A DNA stretch of 64,000 bases. It comes from Cladopsammia gracilis (taxonomy: Eukaryota > Cnidaria > Anthozoa > Scleractinia > Dendrophylliidae). The stretch spans positions 404,001-468,000 of the forward strand of contig JAJGOT010000477.1 of NCBI GenBank assembly GCA_022457155.1. Reading direction: 5' to 3'. Positions 21,789 to 33,000 of this stretch are shown one piece after another (the first letter of the stretch is position 1; every line of letters begins with the position of its first letter). Position numbers and translations under genes: made by a program. Under the pieces are notes generated by a model. That model had not been told where the DNA came from. It searched no databases and worked only from the letters and a program-made list of their open reading frames with translations.

Positions 21789-23049
21789 CCCTATTCAGAC
21801 CGGGGGGGGGCGGAAAGTGCCCGCGCCGACTTTGAACGTTTATAACTTCTAAGCCTTTTTACCTACAGCCTTGAAACTTCTCGACTTTTCCTAAAATTTA
21901 TCTGTGAATATTTTGGCAGAAAGTATGTTGTCAAAGAAAATTTGACGTTGCCATGGCAACCACATTTTGACGGATGCTTTTTGCTCATTTTGAGAGATAA
22001 GTATTTCCTCTGTTTATTTTATGTTATTCTGTTTTACACTGATCTTTATTATGGATTTAAACACCAAACGATGCATTGTTGTCGTCCTTGATCCAAAATT
22101 AAAAAAGTAAGGAGGCGTTTCCATGGTAACCGTAGTTAAAGAGGCTTTTTTGTAGTACTTTCAAATTTCACTTTTTTCTACCTTTTATCGCATTTTTTAT
22201 TTTTGTTTTTTACCTTTTGCTTGATTTAAATGTTAATCTTTTAATTTTGAGTGATTGTGGGTAATTTTAGCGCATATTCCGTGCTCAGGATACGATATTC
22301 CAAATCCAAGATGGCGGATCCAAGATGGCGGATCCAAGATGGCGGATCCAAGATGGCGGATCCAAGGTGGCGGCTCCAAAAAATATTCGAAATTTATTTT
22401 CTTTTTTTTTTAATGTTGTTTTTTCTTTATTTTTTGTTATTTTAGCTTTATTTATTTTTTATGTATTTTTTTTAGAATAAATACAATTAAGGTGACATTT
22501 TCTCGCCTTTTGGACGTTTTCTTGCACATCTGACGTCATATTGACGTCATGATGACGTCACATTAACTGTCATGGTAACATAAAAAGTTGTTGTTATACA
22601 AATGTTTAAACAATTACAGAGTAAGAAAAATTGATACTTCCCTTAGATTGTGGTTTAATTACAAAAATTAAAACATCAAAACAAATATATTTTTATGACG
22701 TCATGATGACGTCATCATGTTGCTACAAGTTACAAGTACCAATATATACATTAAAAATGTTTTCCAACATCATAAGAGAAAACATTATTGTCATTATTCA
22801 AAACAATTTAGAGATAGGTACGGCAAACACTTTCTGTGAATGAACTGTCAATATATGACGTAATTATGACGTCATAGAAGTTGCCATGACAACATAATTA
22901 TGTGGATCGATAGAATTTCGGACATACAATGTCTCCTGAAAATTTGGTGTCCATACCTACTTTCCTGTAGAAGTTACGAAGGGGGGGCGGAATCCGCCCC
23001 CCCCCCCCCCCGGTCTCAGAAGATCCAAAAAAGCCCGGTCTGAATAGGG
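21789..23049. mobile_element. piggyBac-like non-autonomous element, 1.26 kb
   Basis: Ends CCCTATTCAGACCGGG and its reverse complement CCCGGTCTGAATAGGG lie between TTAA duplications at 21785-21788 and 23050-23053. TTAA targets and CCC..GGG termini are typical of the piggyBac superfamily. The interior is non-coding and includes poly-G/poly-C just inside the ends, five tandem copies of a 14-base unit around CAAGATGGCGGATC (22307-22375), and several ATGACGTCA palindromes between 22530 and 22880. No transposase is present, so it depends on another element. It interrupts the capsid gene. Confidence 0.88.
22307..22375. repeat. Five tandem copies of a 14-bp unit
   Basis: AAGATGGCGGATCC repeats four times exactly, and a fifth copy is altered to AAGGTGGCGGCTCC. 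It lies inside the piggyBac-like element. Confidence 0.95.
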
Positions 23050-23399
23050 TTAAAGTCAACCTCCAGATATGCATTGTACCAATCAATTGGGTTTGCTTCT
23101 GAGGAATTATCCACGTTGAAGCGATAATTAGTTTTTTCCTGCCTGTTGCCATTCGCAATGTTGTCATTGAGCGGTGTTACTAGATCATAATATGTATATT
23201 CATATCTTTTTACGAATTCAGGATTTCTAAAATTTACTGCCATTTTATTTATATAATATTTCATTTTTCAGAGGATGTCATTATAAACCTCTCTCACATA
23301 CTTAAATTTGCCAGTGTCTTCTTGGAAGCGGACTCGACCTTGCGGCCGGACTTTCTTTTCCATGTTTTGATCTTCAAATCGCCCCGGCGGTTTGGACTG

Positions 23400-23698
23400 T
23401 TTTTTTTTTTTTTTTCAGAATTTCACCAATTTCTTTTCCTTTTGCTTTTGATGGCGGTTGTTACTCTTTTTTCGCTTTATTATAAAACTTATCATAATTT
23501 TTTTTCACCAATGGCTTGGCCAGTTTTTTCTCCAACTTTCTCTTCTCCTTTTTCAACTTATTTTTCTGCTGCCTTTGAAGCTAATTTTGAAGCCGTTTTA
23601 CCTGTTAATTTAGCGGCGAGTTTTGAGAAAATGTCTGAAAAACCACTTCCATATGTTATTGCACCTGTATTAGGATCTCTTTCTCTTCTTTCATCCAT
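23400..23698 (-). pseudogene. Small Lys/Ala-rich Polinton protein, frameshifted
   Basis: An ATG at 23698, overlapping the end of the minor capsid gene in another frame, opens MDERRERDPNTGAITYGSGF, then KLTGKTASKLASKAAEK before a stop at 23558; the same frame continues with VEKGEEKVGEKTGQAIGEKK and a further frame with DKFYNKAKK. The repeated Lys/Glu/Gly/Ala helices resemble small basic virion proteins encoded beside Polinton capsid genes. No enzyme motif. The A-rich end merges with a homopolymer at 23400-23415. Confidence 0.45.
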
Positions 23699-24447
23699 TT
23701 TTGATTCACTTCTTTAATTACTACCGTCAAAGAAATATCAATATCATTCAAATCAACTTCTCGGTCTTCATCATCAGTGATGTAGAAAGTCGCTTCCGAA
23801 ATGGTTTTAGTATTTATTTTATTCCACAAGTAATTTGTTGGTTGAATTTCAAATGGCAATGATCTGGTTTTAGTGCTGGTTGCGATTGTGTAAAGCACAT
23901 TTGACCTTTTCCCGGAGATAATTGAATCACTCAAAAGACTGCTTCTGAGATAGAGATTGTCAACACTGTTTGATATATTAGAAAAAGTTGAACCATAAGC
24001 ACTAGCTGTCAATTTTGTCGCATCAAATCCTAATTCAATCCACTGCTTGCAAAATCAATTTGAAAGTTCTATTGCAGTTGAATGAAAACTTTGAAAGTTG
24101 TCAAATCGAAAAACACATTGATTCCATAACTATCCCCTGTTTTTTCCAATGCTTTTGTGGATAAACCCATTTATGTCGTCATAGTCATAAATTCCGGCAG
24201 GAAAGGTTATTTTTTCCCATGTCTTTCCTTTGTCTTTTGAAATCACGAACTTGTTATTGTTATATTTAGGTCTGATATTATGCCAGCTTGCAGTCATTGA
24301 AAGGTGATCCAAAGCCATATAGTGTTGTTTTTTATTGCCCAGAATCAACTCTGGGACAAACTTAATTGTGAAATTCCCTGGTTTATTTTGTGGGCTTTGT
24401 TTTCTTGCATCAATTGATTTAAAGACAAGTACTCTGTTTACATCCAT
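23656..24447 (-). pseudogene. Polinton minor capsid (penton-type, single jelly-roll) protein, frameshifted
   Basis: The start is an ATG at 24447 (MDVNRVLVFKSIDARKQSPQ), followed by NKPGNFTIKFVPELILG, MTASWHNIRPKYNNNKF and IYDYDDINGFIHK, which match the start of Polinton minor capsid proteins. The reading is disturbed between about 24130 and 24010 by a stop and frame changes, then is open again from ASAYGSTFSNISNSVDNLYL to the stop at 23656. The total length of about 260 residues fits the family. It would form the vertices of the particle. It lies next to the major capsid gene, as is usual. Confidence 0.78.
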
Positions 24448-25085
24448 TATTTTAAATACTTATTTTGAAATTTTTCATGCATTTGTTGGTCAATTGCCCC
24501 GATTCTCAAGAGTTCATCATTTATTTGCGCAAGATCATTCCTAAAGACGGGAGAATTGTTTCCAGCAGCCATTGAAGCAATCAAAATGTTCATCCGATCT
24601 GCTAATTCTTCTGGCTTTTGATAATAAACGACACCCGATCCAACCATCCTTGATTTCCCGGATGATTTGTGCGCGGGCATATTAGACAACATATTCAAAT
24701 CATTGAAAATTTTCACAGCATTCATAGAATATTTTTTTCCGAGGACTGAATCTTTTTGTAACCAGATCGATGAATGATTTATCCGCATCTGCTTTATAGA
24801 TTAATTTTCCGCCTCGGAAGGCATTCAGCTTCATTTCATTGAAAAGTTTTGGGACATCGATGAGAAGCCCTCCATATTGATCTGCGCCCGCGGCGTCTTT
24901 TTGAATTTTGTAAGCATTCCTTCTGGGTTGTTTATACGAAAGCCGCGCTCCCGTTCCCGTTTCTTTTTTTATATTATGGCAAAGCTTGAATAAGCTTTAT
25001 TGTGGATATGTAGTTATCCAATATTGGTTTTTCATATTCTCTTTGTTGTTCTAATTTTTTAACTTCCTGTTGTTTTTTCCCCGGG
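24447..25085 (-). pseudogene. Unknown conserved-type Polinton protein, frameshifted
   Basis: The C-terminal 24447-24788 part is open and reads AVKIFNDLNMLSNMPAHKSS, then YYQKPEELADRMNILIASMA and NDELLRIGAIDQQMHEKF. Upstream, in another frame, ADQYGGLLIDVPKLFNEMKL and GGKLIYKADADKSFIDLVTK precede it, and further up a helical KQQEVKKLEQQREYEKP. Frame changes lie near 24760 and 24985. Similar proteins occur beside ATPase genes in cnidarian Polintons as far as I recall, without known function. Its last codon abuts the start of the minor capsid gene. Confidence 0.5.
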
Positions 25086-25090
25086 CTGAT

Positions 25091-25620
25091 TCATTTTCTG
25101 TTTTTAATCCGAGTTATTTGGTCACCAGGTTTTCTTCTTTCTTTCCGTACTTGGCTATTAGCTTTGGCTAAGTCCGCTTCTGATAAATCAAGTAACGCAT
25201 TAGGTTCTGGCAAACCGATTGAATTGATGAAGATTAACTCTTCTGATGAAAATATATTGTTCGGACTAACGGTTAGTAATTTTTCTATCTCTTTACCAGT
25301 CGGTATTTCAGCCACAGCATCAGCGAACTCATCTTCTTCACCTCCTCTACCGGGTATTTGAGCTCTTGGATGCCTTGAACCAAAGCTAGTTGATTTTGCC
25401 TCAGTTTCTCAATCACTTTGTTTTGTTTTTAATCTGTCTTCTGTTGCTCAATCAAGGGTTCTCTCAAAGTTTTAAAACAATCACTCATAACAACATATCT
25501 TCCCTGTTTTCGGTCTTTTACCTCATTCTTCACCTATGTGACTGCTTTCGCAATCTGATATCCCTGCAGTTCACGTTCGGCGTATTTCTTTATTCTTTCA
25601 AGATCGATTTTAAGTGTTGA
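25091..25620 (-). pseudogene. Unknown helical Polinton protein, frameshifted
   Basis: The minus-strand reading starts around 25620 with LKIDLERIKKYAERELQGYQ, includes VVMSDCFKTLREPLIEQQK and VIEKLRQNQLALVQGIQELK, and ends in the 25091-25315 part with PNNIFSSEELIFINSIGLPE. There are two in-frame stops (near 25540 and 25430) and a frame change near 25345. The heptad-like Leu/Lys/Glu pattern suggests a coiled coil. No named domain is recognised. It is divergently placed relative to the ATPase gene, so the 25620-25714 gap may hold promoters for both directions. Confidence 0.42.
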
Positions 25621-25713
25621 AACAACATTTTTTTCAAAAGATAAGTGTTGATTTGACAGTTAACTCAAAAGATAAAAATGATATATCGGTACTTAAAATG
25701 AAGATGCAAAATT

Positions 25714-26336
25714 ATGATCAAAATGAATCGAACAGCAAATATAAAATATTCTGATTTCCTGGATGAGGATTTCGGAATGATTATCGCTGGAGAAAGCGGC
25801 TGCGGAAAGACAAACACCCTTATGAATATCTTGAGAAAACCTCTAATTTATTATGATCAAATTTATTTCTATACTCCAAATCTACATCAAGATAAGATTC
25901 AAGACCTCAAAGAGTTGATGAACGGTGTCAGCCAAAAAGTTGGATATCCAGTTTTTGAACTTCTTGGCGCGGATGAAATTATGAATACAGCCGACTATAC
26001 AAACAACAATAGAAAAGTAGTCGTTTTTGATGACCTCGTTAACGCTTCAGAAAAGATCCAACGAAACATGGCCAATCACTGGACGGAGGGACGGCATCAC
26101 GGGATCAGCCCCATATATCTTTGCCAGGAATATTATGATGTTCCACAAAAGATTCGTTTGGATTGTTCCCATATGATTCTGTATCCACCTACAGCAAAAA
26201 AAGCATGGGACTTTGATCGCGAAAGAGAATTGGTTTGCACCACATCTTTTCGATAGGCTAGGACCTTATGAATTCCTTTTCCTTGATAAACCAAAGAAAA
26301 GTGTGGTGAAAAACTTTGATGAATCTTTTTTTTTTT
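25714..26336 (+). CDS. Polinton genome-packaging ATPase (FtsK/HerA type), 3' end frameshifted
   Basis: This motor would pump DNA into the capsid. The start ATG at 25714 (or the second Met at 25723) leads into a phosphate-binding loop IAGESGCGKTNTL about 28 residues in, a Walker B strand KVVVFDDLV with its acidic pair around residue 110, and a sensor-like IYLCQEYYD near residue 138. The open frame ends at 26256 after 180 residues, but the next frame continues with DRLGPYEFLFLDKPKKS to about 26336, the expected C-terminus, so a single small indel near 26235 truncates it. It heads the plus-strand gene group with the fibre-like genes. Confidence 0.88.
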
Positions 26337-26337
26337 A

Positions 26338-27453
26338 ATGGGAATATTTAACAATCTTGGAAGATTCACAGAGGGCCGCCTCTCTAACGTGGACTTGATT
26401 GAATACACAACAAGGATTAGTCAACAAATTGGATTGAAATTAGATTCAGACAACAATTATGATATCCTTCAAAAACGATTGACCAATGTTGCAGAAGGAG
26501 TTGCAAACGATGAAGCCGCAACAAAACAGCAGGTTGATTCAAAGTTAGCATTAGCTGGTGGGAAACTGACGGGATATATTAATAGGAATAGAATAGTTAA
26601 TCTTGGCACACCATTAAGCTCTAGGGATGCTTCAACAATACAATATGTAGATGATAGAAGCATTCTTACTGTTGCTGAACAAGCATCATCAGCAATTGCT
26701 GATTCATATATAAAAGAGTATGCTGAATGTTTTTATTCCATAAATAAGGATGAAAGAAGTTATGTAAAACTTGTGCCTGGTGGACAAACAATAGAAACTC
26801 TTTGTGGCCAAACGCTCAGCAATAATGATGCAAAACAATCGCAGCTGATAAAATCTCCGAAACTTTCAACAACCAAAAACGGTAAAAGATATTTTATAGA
26901 TTTCGATGGTACTTCTCAGCATCTTCAAGCTGATGCTAATTTAGCTGGCGCCAATTATGTTAATATCTTTATTGTTTTTAAATTTAAATCATTTACGGGT
27001 CCTAATGCAACTTTTCGTAATGGTTTGTTTGGTAATGATAATGGTGGGTGGGAGAAATTAGCGCTTTTTTTTAACACCAACGGAAATCTTGTAATTTGTG
27101 GGGCAACTATTGGTGGTTTTGTTTTAACTTCTGCAGATCATAAACCCAAAGCAAATCCAAGTGAATTAAATAAGTGGTGTTGTTTATCAGAACACTGGAA
27201 TATTCCAGACGGAGGTAATGGATCTTCAGTGTTTGTCAATGGTAAACAATTACAAACGTTTCAAGCTCAAAAAACAACAGGATATAGCAACATAGGGCTT
27301 GGTGATATTCTCCCAAATACCAATGTTCCATTGGATGGATCAATTCAAGCCTTTTTAGGGTATAAACGTTATTTGCCTGAATATATCATCAGAGCGCATC
27401 ATAAAATGTTCTGTGAAAGATATTCATTTGATCATGATAGGGTTGTGTTTTAA
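26338..27453 (+). CDS. Fibre-like attachment protein with C-terminal LamG-like domain, intact
   Basis: A full 371-residue open frame beginning MGIFNNLGRFTEGRLSNVDL just after the ATPase. Residues about 40-110 look like a trimeric fibre shaft: RLTNVAEGVANDEAATKQQV and LGTPLSSRDASTIQYVDDR resemble the N-x-N and A-T-x-x-Y-V-D units of phage and viral tail fibres. Residues about 180-371 have a laminin-G/concanavalin-like pattern (FDGTSQHL, GSSVFVNGKQLQTF, LDGSIQAFLGYKRYLP), a fold that often binds sugars or receptors. The paralogous start recurs in the next gene with a different distal part. The role in attachment is inference. It is the least damaged Polinton gene here. Confidence 0.68.
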   Translation: MGIFNNLGRFTEGRLSNVDLIEYTTRISQQIGLKLDSDNNYDILQKRLTNVAEGVANDEAATKQQVDSKLALAGGKLTGYINRNRIVNLGTPLSSRDASTIQYVDDRSILTVAEQASSAIADSYIKEYAECFYSINKDERSYVKLVPGGQTIETLCGQTLSNNDAKQSQLIKSPKLSTTKNGKRYFIDFDGTSQHLQADANLAGANYVNIFIVFKFKSFTGPNATFRNGLFGNDNGGWEKLALFFNTNGNLVICGATIGGFVLTSADHKPKANPSELNKWCCLSEHWNIPDGGNGSSVFVNGKQLQTFQAQKTTGYSNIGLGDILPNTNVPLDGSIQAFLGYKRYLPEYIIRAHHKMFCERYSFDHDRVVF

Positions 27454-27592
27454 TTTTATTCCACCTTCATAAAATGGGAATATTCAACAATGTAGAAAGA
27501 TTCACTGGTGTTGACTTGAGTGAATACATTAAAAATTTTCAACAGACAAGTTCAACAAGGAGGCGGACTGAAATTGGACGCCAACAATAATA

Positions 27593-28135
27593 GTCCAGTA
27601 GCAGAGACCGCAAAATCGGAGTTTCGTTCAACGCACGAGCTGGAAAAGGTTCGACAGCGGATTTTATTAGAACAATGCTTCCTGAATAAGGCTCGGCACG
27701 TCGTAAAGTCTAAAAGTGGTATACGATCCGAGATAAATGGATGTTTTTCTACGTCACCAGCTCTCTATCATGAAAACGAGGCCACGAAGTACATGACATT
27801 TGTTTTCACCATTGGTGAGCCAAAATCAACAGATATGAGCTAAATACCGTATGTCTGGTAAACATGTGTCACAAAAGTATAATTTGATGATTAAGACGAT
27901 GTCACGTGACCGATCACGTGACAGGAAAAACCAAAAGAAACCGCTGAAAATGTGAGAAATTCTTGTCTTTTTTCATTACTAAACAAAAAATTCAATTCCG
28001 AACCTTTCTTTTCGCATTTTTTTAAACATTTTACTATCTACACCGTTCTCCCTTCTGTTTTGGAGATATTTTGCTCATTATTTAATGATTGATTAATTTC
28101 TGGTCGATTTGATGGCAAAACGAAAACGAGGCTGA
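27593..28135 (+). repeat. Left long terminal inverted repeat of the Academ-like element
   Basis: About 540 bases match the reverse complement of 34654-35196 with few differences. It contains GTCACGTGACCGATCACGTG, AT-rich runs, and ends at AAAACGAGGCTGA. Confidence 0.9.
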
Positions 28136-28513
28136 ATGCTTTAAGTTGTTTATTCTCTGCTTGAAGTAAAAAAATGATATTTTTTTACGGCTTTCATACA
28201 GTAAATGCAATGAATCCTCGATTAACTAACGTATTTCAGAAAAGGGGGATGAGTTTTTGTTACGATTGTAGTTCTCATCAGTTCTACATGAAGTGAAAAA
28301 TGTTACTGTCCAAAATGCACTTTTTGTTAGACTAAAGTTTCAGAAGAGATATTACGAACATCATGAAGTGTAAAATATTGATATTATAGCATTCTGTTGA
28401 TCACTTTTAACCAATTTAAAATACACCAATGCATCTCAAATTTTGCACACTACACTGTCTAAAGCACTATTCTTAAGTCTTCAATAGTTTTCTATTGTTT
28501 CCTTCAGGACTGT

Positions 28514-30098
28514 CTAGTCGTTGTCACTATCTTCAGAGTCACTATTATAATGCAACGGTATGCGATGAGGATTTTTGCAGGCTTCTTCATCTCCCATGCA
28601 GAAACAGGACTCTGTACATGGAAGGCCAGTACTGGAACAAGAACAATTCGCGCGACACATAGATCTTTTGCACTGGCAGGTTGTCAGCTCTAAAAGGCTT
28701 TTTGGTGCTGGTTCTCTGGTCATCAGTACTGGTTTTAACGTTCCATCTTCTTTGTACCAGCCATGACTTTCTGGTGGAGGTAGTTGTTGCATCGGTTCGA
28801 GTGCATTTCTCCATACGTAAGCCTGATGATTAGCTCGCTTGATGTGTTGGCTTAAGGCGTCCGAAGTAGGAGGAAGCACCTCGTTTCTTTGTTTCTTCTG
28901 GCAAAACAATATATACCTATAACAAAGAAATGCATAAGTCTGATTTTTTTAGATTGCATGTACACGTATAATTGTATTTATACTATTTCACAATATTTTA
29001 TACAAATTTTTGTAGTTATTGTCAGTAGTTTTAACTCTTCCATCTCGTAGTTTGTTAAGATCAATTATTTTATTCTTTATCAGTTTTTCTCATTGCTAAA
29101 GTACTTTGAAACAAATTGCTATTTTAATTTTACCTTAGCTCATCAGTTGTGCATTCCTTGCTCTTCGATGTAGGATAAAGATCGCAAACATAGGCTTCCA
29201 CTTTTGCTGCTGTTCTCTCATCTAACTCTTGCTGCTGACCCACAAGCCGCAGTGCATCCTGATGGGCAGCACTGCGTTGAAGCACATTCCAACTTGTCTT
29301 TTTTCCGATCCCAGCCAAGGAACTGTTCGAGTCACACCCTGTGAGGGCATGAAACGCTAGAAGTGCGTTGTACATTCGCTCTCCAAGTGCTGGAGCCACT
29401 TTATGCACCGGAATAAATCGTAACCGGTCCTTCACAGCTGTTTGAAACCACAACTCTTCACATGAGAGGCTGTTGAAGTGTGACGTACATATGACAAGAA
29501 CATCAGTGTCTGGTGACTGGATGACTATTCTTGTTGCATTCTCTGCTGCGTACTTTGCGTGCAGTAACAGTCGAGTATCGGCTTCTTCGTGGTTTGACTG
29601 AAGACCATAAATGCTTGTACATGTACCTCTGCTGATGCTCACCGCTCTTTCTCCATCTTTAAAACCCCCGCCGATGACAATGTTCTTATTTTCTGGCAGC
29701 TTCTCTTGTCCTGTCTGGCAGAGCGAAGTAGATGCGAATTCACACAGATTTGTCTTGTTCTTGCAATTGCTTATATACTTATCCCACTGTTTTGGAATTG
29801 GAGTGGCACTGCTACTAATCTTTACTTCAAGGGCAGTGGATGCCTCCCGTCTTGAGCGCTCATTGTTCTTGATAGAGGTTTCCTTTTACTGGTCGAATAC
29901 AACATGAACTTCATAGCAATTGGGGTGTGAAAGGGACAGTGTTATCGTACTGTAGTACTTCAGCGATAGCTCACCAAACGTTCTCGCACCGCCGGACTTC
30001 ATCTTCTGCACTTGTGCCATCCCGTCAATGATATAAACAGTGTCACTTGTTGATACTGGAAGCCTTGGGAGGACAGTGACATTCTTTTCGAGGATGGA
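28514..30098 (-). pseudogene. XPG/FEN-like nuclease and CXC-type C-terminal part of the Academ-like protein
   Basis: This is the downstream half of the transposon protein. The nuclease region shows VYIIDGMAQVQKMK, YEVHVVFDQ, NHEEADTRLLLHAKYAAE, IVIQSPDTDVLVIC and LTGCDSNSSLAGIGKKTSW, the acidic motif order of FEN/XPG (asteroid-like) nucleases ending in the DNA-binding Gly-Ile-Gly-Lys helix. A 217-base intron (28917-29133; GT donor after GAGCTAAG, AG acceptor in TTATAG) separates it from the last exon, which holds ELTTCQCKRSMCRANCSCSS, a tesmin/TSO1-like cysteine cluster, and an acidic end. A stop separates this half from the transposase half at 30099, and another follows VVFDQ near 29890. Confidence 0.7.
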
Positions 30099-33000
30099 TC
30101 AAAAAGCGCTTTTGGTTGTTTTCCTAAGGCTCCCATCTTGGTGCGCCAATGAACACGGAACTGGTGAAAGTTCGTAGCTCAAAACCTCCTTTAGGTTTAT
30201 CTTTCGAGCATTTGCAGCGACAAGAAGCCTCCCGAAGAGGTCCCTATCAGCGTTAACTGTAATCAGCTTCTCGTCCGTTGCTTTCAAAGAAACTTTCGTT
30301 GACACAGAACTAAAAGTTTTAACCTTATTATTTGGGATGGAATCCCAGAAAGAAGCTGCGTTGGAATTGATTCTTTTCTCTATAAAGTTATTCATTTGGT
30401 TTCGGCCTTTCTTGGTGCTGTTCACCAGTGTTTCGGCAACATCATCTGGTAAAACAACTCCTGTAGCAAAGTTGACCACAGCATCTGATTCAAGAGAAAA
30501 TGGGTCGATCATCAGACCAGATGTGAAACACGCTAGTAGCTTATTAACATCATCTTCATCTCGCTTTACCCTCACTTTTGTTGCTTCTTTATGCATGGTG
30601 TTGTCGTTGTCTTTCATTCCGTAGGCTTCCTTCATTGCAGTGGTGACTGAAGCACGTTCGTGTATAGTGAGAAACCATCTGTCTACTGCCGATGGTGTTT
30701 GCGAGATTCCGATGATTCCTCCTTTTGTTTTGCTGTCAGCATTTATTGATTGCTCCAGCGCCTTGTCTGTTGACACTTGGGAAAAAGGCTGACCAGTGCG
30801 ACTGATGGAATGTTCTCCTGAAAGGAATTCTTGATGTACACGTGGATGTGTGGATTCCAAGCGGTGCATGTCTATAAGGTACACGGGGAGCCATCTTGAA
30901 TAATTTGGTCTGTCCATGGCAAAGAAGTGTGGTGTCATCGTTGCAACTGCTGAAAGATGGAGGTTCCAGTTACTGGTTCTCTCTGCTTTAATCAACTGTA
31001 GCACGATGTTCACCATGGAGCAGTACTCTTCCCAAAAGGCAAACATCCTAGACTTGCCTCTAGCCTCTGATTTAAATGAATTGTATGCACAAAGCAAACC
31101 ACTTAGATCTTCTTCTAGCTTGGGGAATATTTGAGGTATGTTCTCTTGTTTCTCTACAGCAGCAACACCACTGGCGATTCTTGCTCGCAGCTCCTCTTCG
31201 CTAATGTGGAGACTTTGCTCACAGGAACTGGAGTTGTTACACCACTTCACAAATTCTGGCCACATCAATCGAAAGAAGGCTTCCATGCAGAGCTTATGGG
31301 CTCGCACTCCTCTGTTGTACGATTTGCCTTTCATTAATGCCGTTGTCGACCCAGCGGCATATACCCCAGATTCGATTAGCAGATCTTCAAGTCCCGAGTT
31401 CAGGTACTTTTTGCCAATAATAGTCAAGAAGTTCAAAGCGATGTGGAATGTTCCCATTCTGATAACAACATCGGAAAATTCGTCTGGAAACTTCCACTGT
31501 ATTTGCTTGGTCTTTACATAAATAGCTAGATCGAATGTTATTACAGTATCTTCTTGACCCATCGTGTGACTGATGGCCTGAGCGTGCTTGAGAACAGTGT
31601 ATACTGTACTGAACTCCGTTGAAGAGCCATCTATTAGGGGACAGTAGCCAACCATGCTAATCTGTGGTAAATCTGGGTAAAGTATTGAATTGAATGCACT
31701 CCATCCAGGAATGGACTGACTCCCGATTACTTCAGAAGGCTGTGATTCTGTTAGACTCGTGGGATGCAGTCTCATAACTTTCCATACTTCATCAGCGCGA
31801 CTTGCCGACCCAAATAACTCATTTTCTTCTTTGAACCATTCTTGTTGAACCTGCCCATTGCCAAAAGTGACTTGAGGTCGTCTTCCAAGTGCAGAGCACT
31901 CTTGCAGCTCGTAGATCCTCCCCCCGCCTTGTAGAGATCGTCTCCTGTCACTGTGATTTGCCAGTTGGATTGGGGGTGGTTCTGGTCCAAACGGCCGTCT
32001 CTGGAATACAACCATGGATGTCGCATGGGTCGTGTTTTTGCCATCTAGAGTTTCTTCATTGATATCTGTGTTGTCTGCCGCTAGTTGAAGAAACGGACCA
32101 GGTGCTATGTTTGTCGGTACAACGGTACCATACTCTTGCGCTTTAGCGAGCACTTCCGCTGCGATGCTAGTATCTGTCGCACGCATTTCGTCATAACTGC
32201 AACAGTGTCCCATTTTGTTGAGAAGTGTTACAAGAAGACGCGACGAGGTGAGATGGTGCACACATAGGGCCAGACCTATGTGCTTTGGAAGCTTTGTGCG
32301 ACTATTGCTTGAGCAGTGAATAATGTCCTGTGCAATACTAATGACTTGCCGTTCAGCAGCCAAGTTGTTGCAAGTGTTTGATCCATCCAATAATTGATAG
32401 TCCCTTTCGTCTGAGGTAATCAGCAGTCTGATCAGCCAGTAAAGACAAGCGGGTATTAATTTCTTGATTTGTTCTGCACTAATGTCCCTTACATCCAACG
32501 GTCTCGTGGAAATACCTTTACATTCTTTAATCTCCTTTTTTATATGGCTTGCAACTCGAAAATATCGTCAGCTGTTACTATCTCTGAACCTTTGCCTTTG
32601 TTTTCAAGAGCTGGTGTGTTGTCCGCCCACGCATTCAGAACATCTTGTACTTTTATAGTACTTGAGTAAACAATCTCAGGTTTGCTTCGATTTGATGGCT
32701 GGGAGAATACTATGTCATCTCCAAACTGCTTCTGTAGACGATTTTTGAGATGCTGTTTAGTGTAGATCTCTGAACCTATTCCTCTTTTGTTTAGAGTTTC
32801 AAGAAAGCCTGTTAACAGCGAGGCCATATCGTATGCCTTTCCCTTTTTTTATGCCGGTGGCTAAATCTTCTGCCAATTCTTGAAATGCGACCTCGTACAA
32901 GGATTCTTTGTCAGTTCCTAGAGATTTTCCCTTCTTGGCAACATACAAAGAAAAGCAATTTTTGTGGTATTTTGCATCCGCTGCTACGAGGTCATCATTT

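Larger units (their letters stand above)
20335..23264 (-). pseudogene. Polinton major capsid protein (double jelly-roll), split by two insertions
   Basis: The start is an ATG at 23264 (MKYYINKMAVNFRNPEF) or the internal one at MAVNF. The N-terminal piece runs into a piggyBac-like element at 21789-23049. The middle (about 21373-21784) reads through NALTLLKFTKSYADSVG and FARRKILTDEAATN; it is cut by a 369-bp element at 20998-21366. The C-terminal piece includes the block before WTYLKE and then RPRHVLIWVVPTAS, and ends in NALVPHE at 20335. Frame changes lie near 21655 and 20830, and there is a stop near 20905. The order and spacing match Polinton double jelly-roll capsids. The protein would form the shell hexamers. 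The gene is clearly dead. Confidence 0.85.

Noticed and set aside
22898..23264. Capsid N-terminal frame continuing past 23054 as one protein end
   Set aside because: The last residues of that frame come from the end of the piggyBac-like element, not from the capsid gene.
28895..29140. Gap between the nuclease and Cys-rich readings as a frameshift
   Set aside because: Clean GT and AG sites with in-phase joining fit a spliced intron better than mutation.
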